The translations under genes and the position numbers were made by a program. From a virus, in IMG/VR virus record IMGVR_UViG_3300025536_000029, positions 1 to 35,184 of that record: a stretch of 35,184 nucleotides of DNA. One strand, 5' to 3'. This document shows, piece by piece, positions 35,112 through 35,184 of this stretch (its first letter is position 1; each line of letters opens with the position of its first letter). The notes under the pieces were generated by a model, which saw only the letters and a list, made by a program, of their open reading frames with translations, was not told where the DNA came from and made no database searches.

Positions 35112-35184
35112 AATTATTTTTTTATTCTCACTTTCAAATTATTTTACAGGGGGGGAGGTCGCCCTTTCTTTCTAAAACTTAGAC

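Noticed and set aside
1-35184. Circular or terminally redundant genome
   Set aside because: The first and last bases share no overlap visible by eye, and the left edge cuts a reading frame, so completeness could not be shown.
1-35184. Recoded stop codon (UGA as Gly, as in some CPR lineages)
   Set aside because: Many genes end at TGA with coupled starts (ATGA, GTGA) and no gene family is interrupted by TGA.

Overview
The window is a 35 kb tailed-phage genome or most of one, of siphovirus type: separate scaffold and HK97-type capsid genes, a G/GT tail-chaperone pair with a programmed frameshift, a 615-residue tape measure, distal tail and hub proteins, and no contractile sheath. GC looks to be in the mid-40s percent. 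Ribosome binding sites are GGAGG-like, the genetic code is standard (TGA is used as stop throughout), and promoters nearly all have an extended -10 (TGN-TATAAT). The head-tail and chaperone genes resemble those of phages of Gram-positive hosts, especially actinobacteria. The secreted LysM-CHAP protein at 21.1-21.8 kb looks like proteins common in Saccharibacteria (Patescibacteria/CPR). The host is therefore probably a Gram-positive-type cell, possibly a Saccharibacterium; this is inference.

Layout. 1-8.05 kb: head and connector genes in an unusual order: head closure, tail terminator, scaffold, major capsid, small genes, MuF-like protein, RusA-like resolvase, portal, head-tail adaptor, two membrane/coiled-coil proteins, major tail protein, tail chaperones. 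8.05-15.15 kb: a structured non-coding stretch, a small leaderless gene, tape measure, distal tail protein, tail hub, three tandem divergent paralogues, and a baseplate/fibre protein. 15.16-17.23 kb: HNH nuclease, a 26-residue EF-hand-like micropeptide, amidase endolysin with four CW_7 repeats, holin-like protein, GlsB/YeaQ-type membrane protein. 17.3-20.6 kb: leftward HNH nuclease, then ParB-like protein and small and large terminase.

20.6-22.3 kb is a regulatory hub with two small structured RNAs, two tiny genes, the leftward LysM-CHAP hydrolase and divergent promoters. 22.3-27.8 kb is an accessory/early operon of mostly small overlapping genes with a cytosine methyltransferase, a HAD-like protein and an FtsK-gamma-like DNA-binding protein. 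27.8-28.0 kb holds a candidate stand-alone structured RNA with its own promoter and terminator. 28.0-32.3 kb encodes a collagen-like fibre, two further fibre proteins and a beta-helix tailspike. 32.3-35.0 kb is a leftward glycan operon: a two-domain glycosyltransferase, a polysaccharide pyruvyl transferase and a second glycosyltransferase.

Most notable points: apparent complete absence of GGCC (and apparently CGCG); five genes whose ATG lies exactly six bases after a -10 box (predicted leaderless mRNAs); three undescribed structured RNA candidates, each just upstream of one of those leaderless genes; a CCCAAAA frameshift site; a G9 tract inside the methyltransferase; and the glycan-modification operon. 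No integrase, repressor, DNA polymerase, primase, helicase, tRNA or CRISPR array was recognised. The left edge cuts a gene, so the genome may be incomplete.
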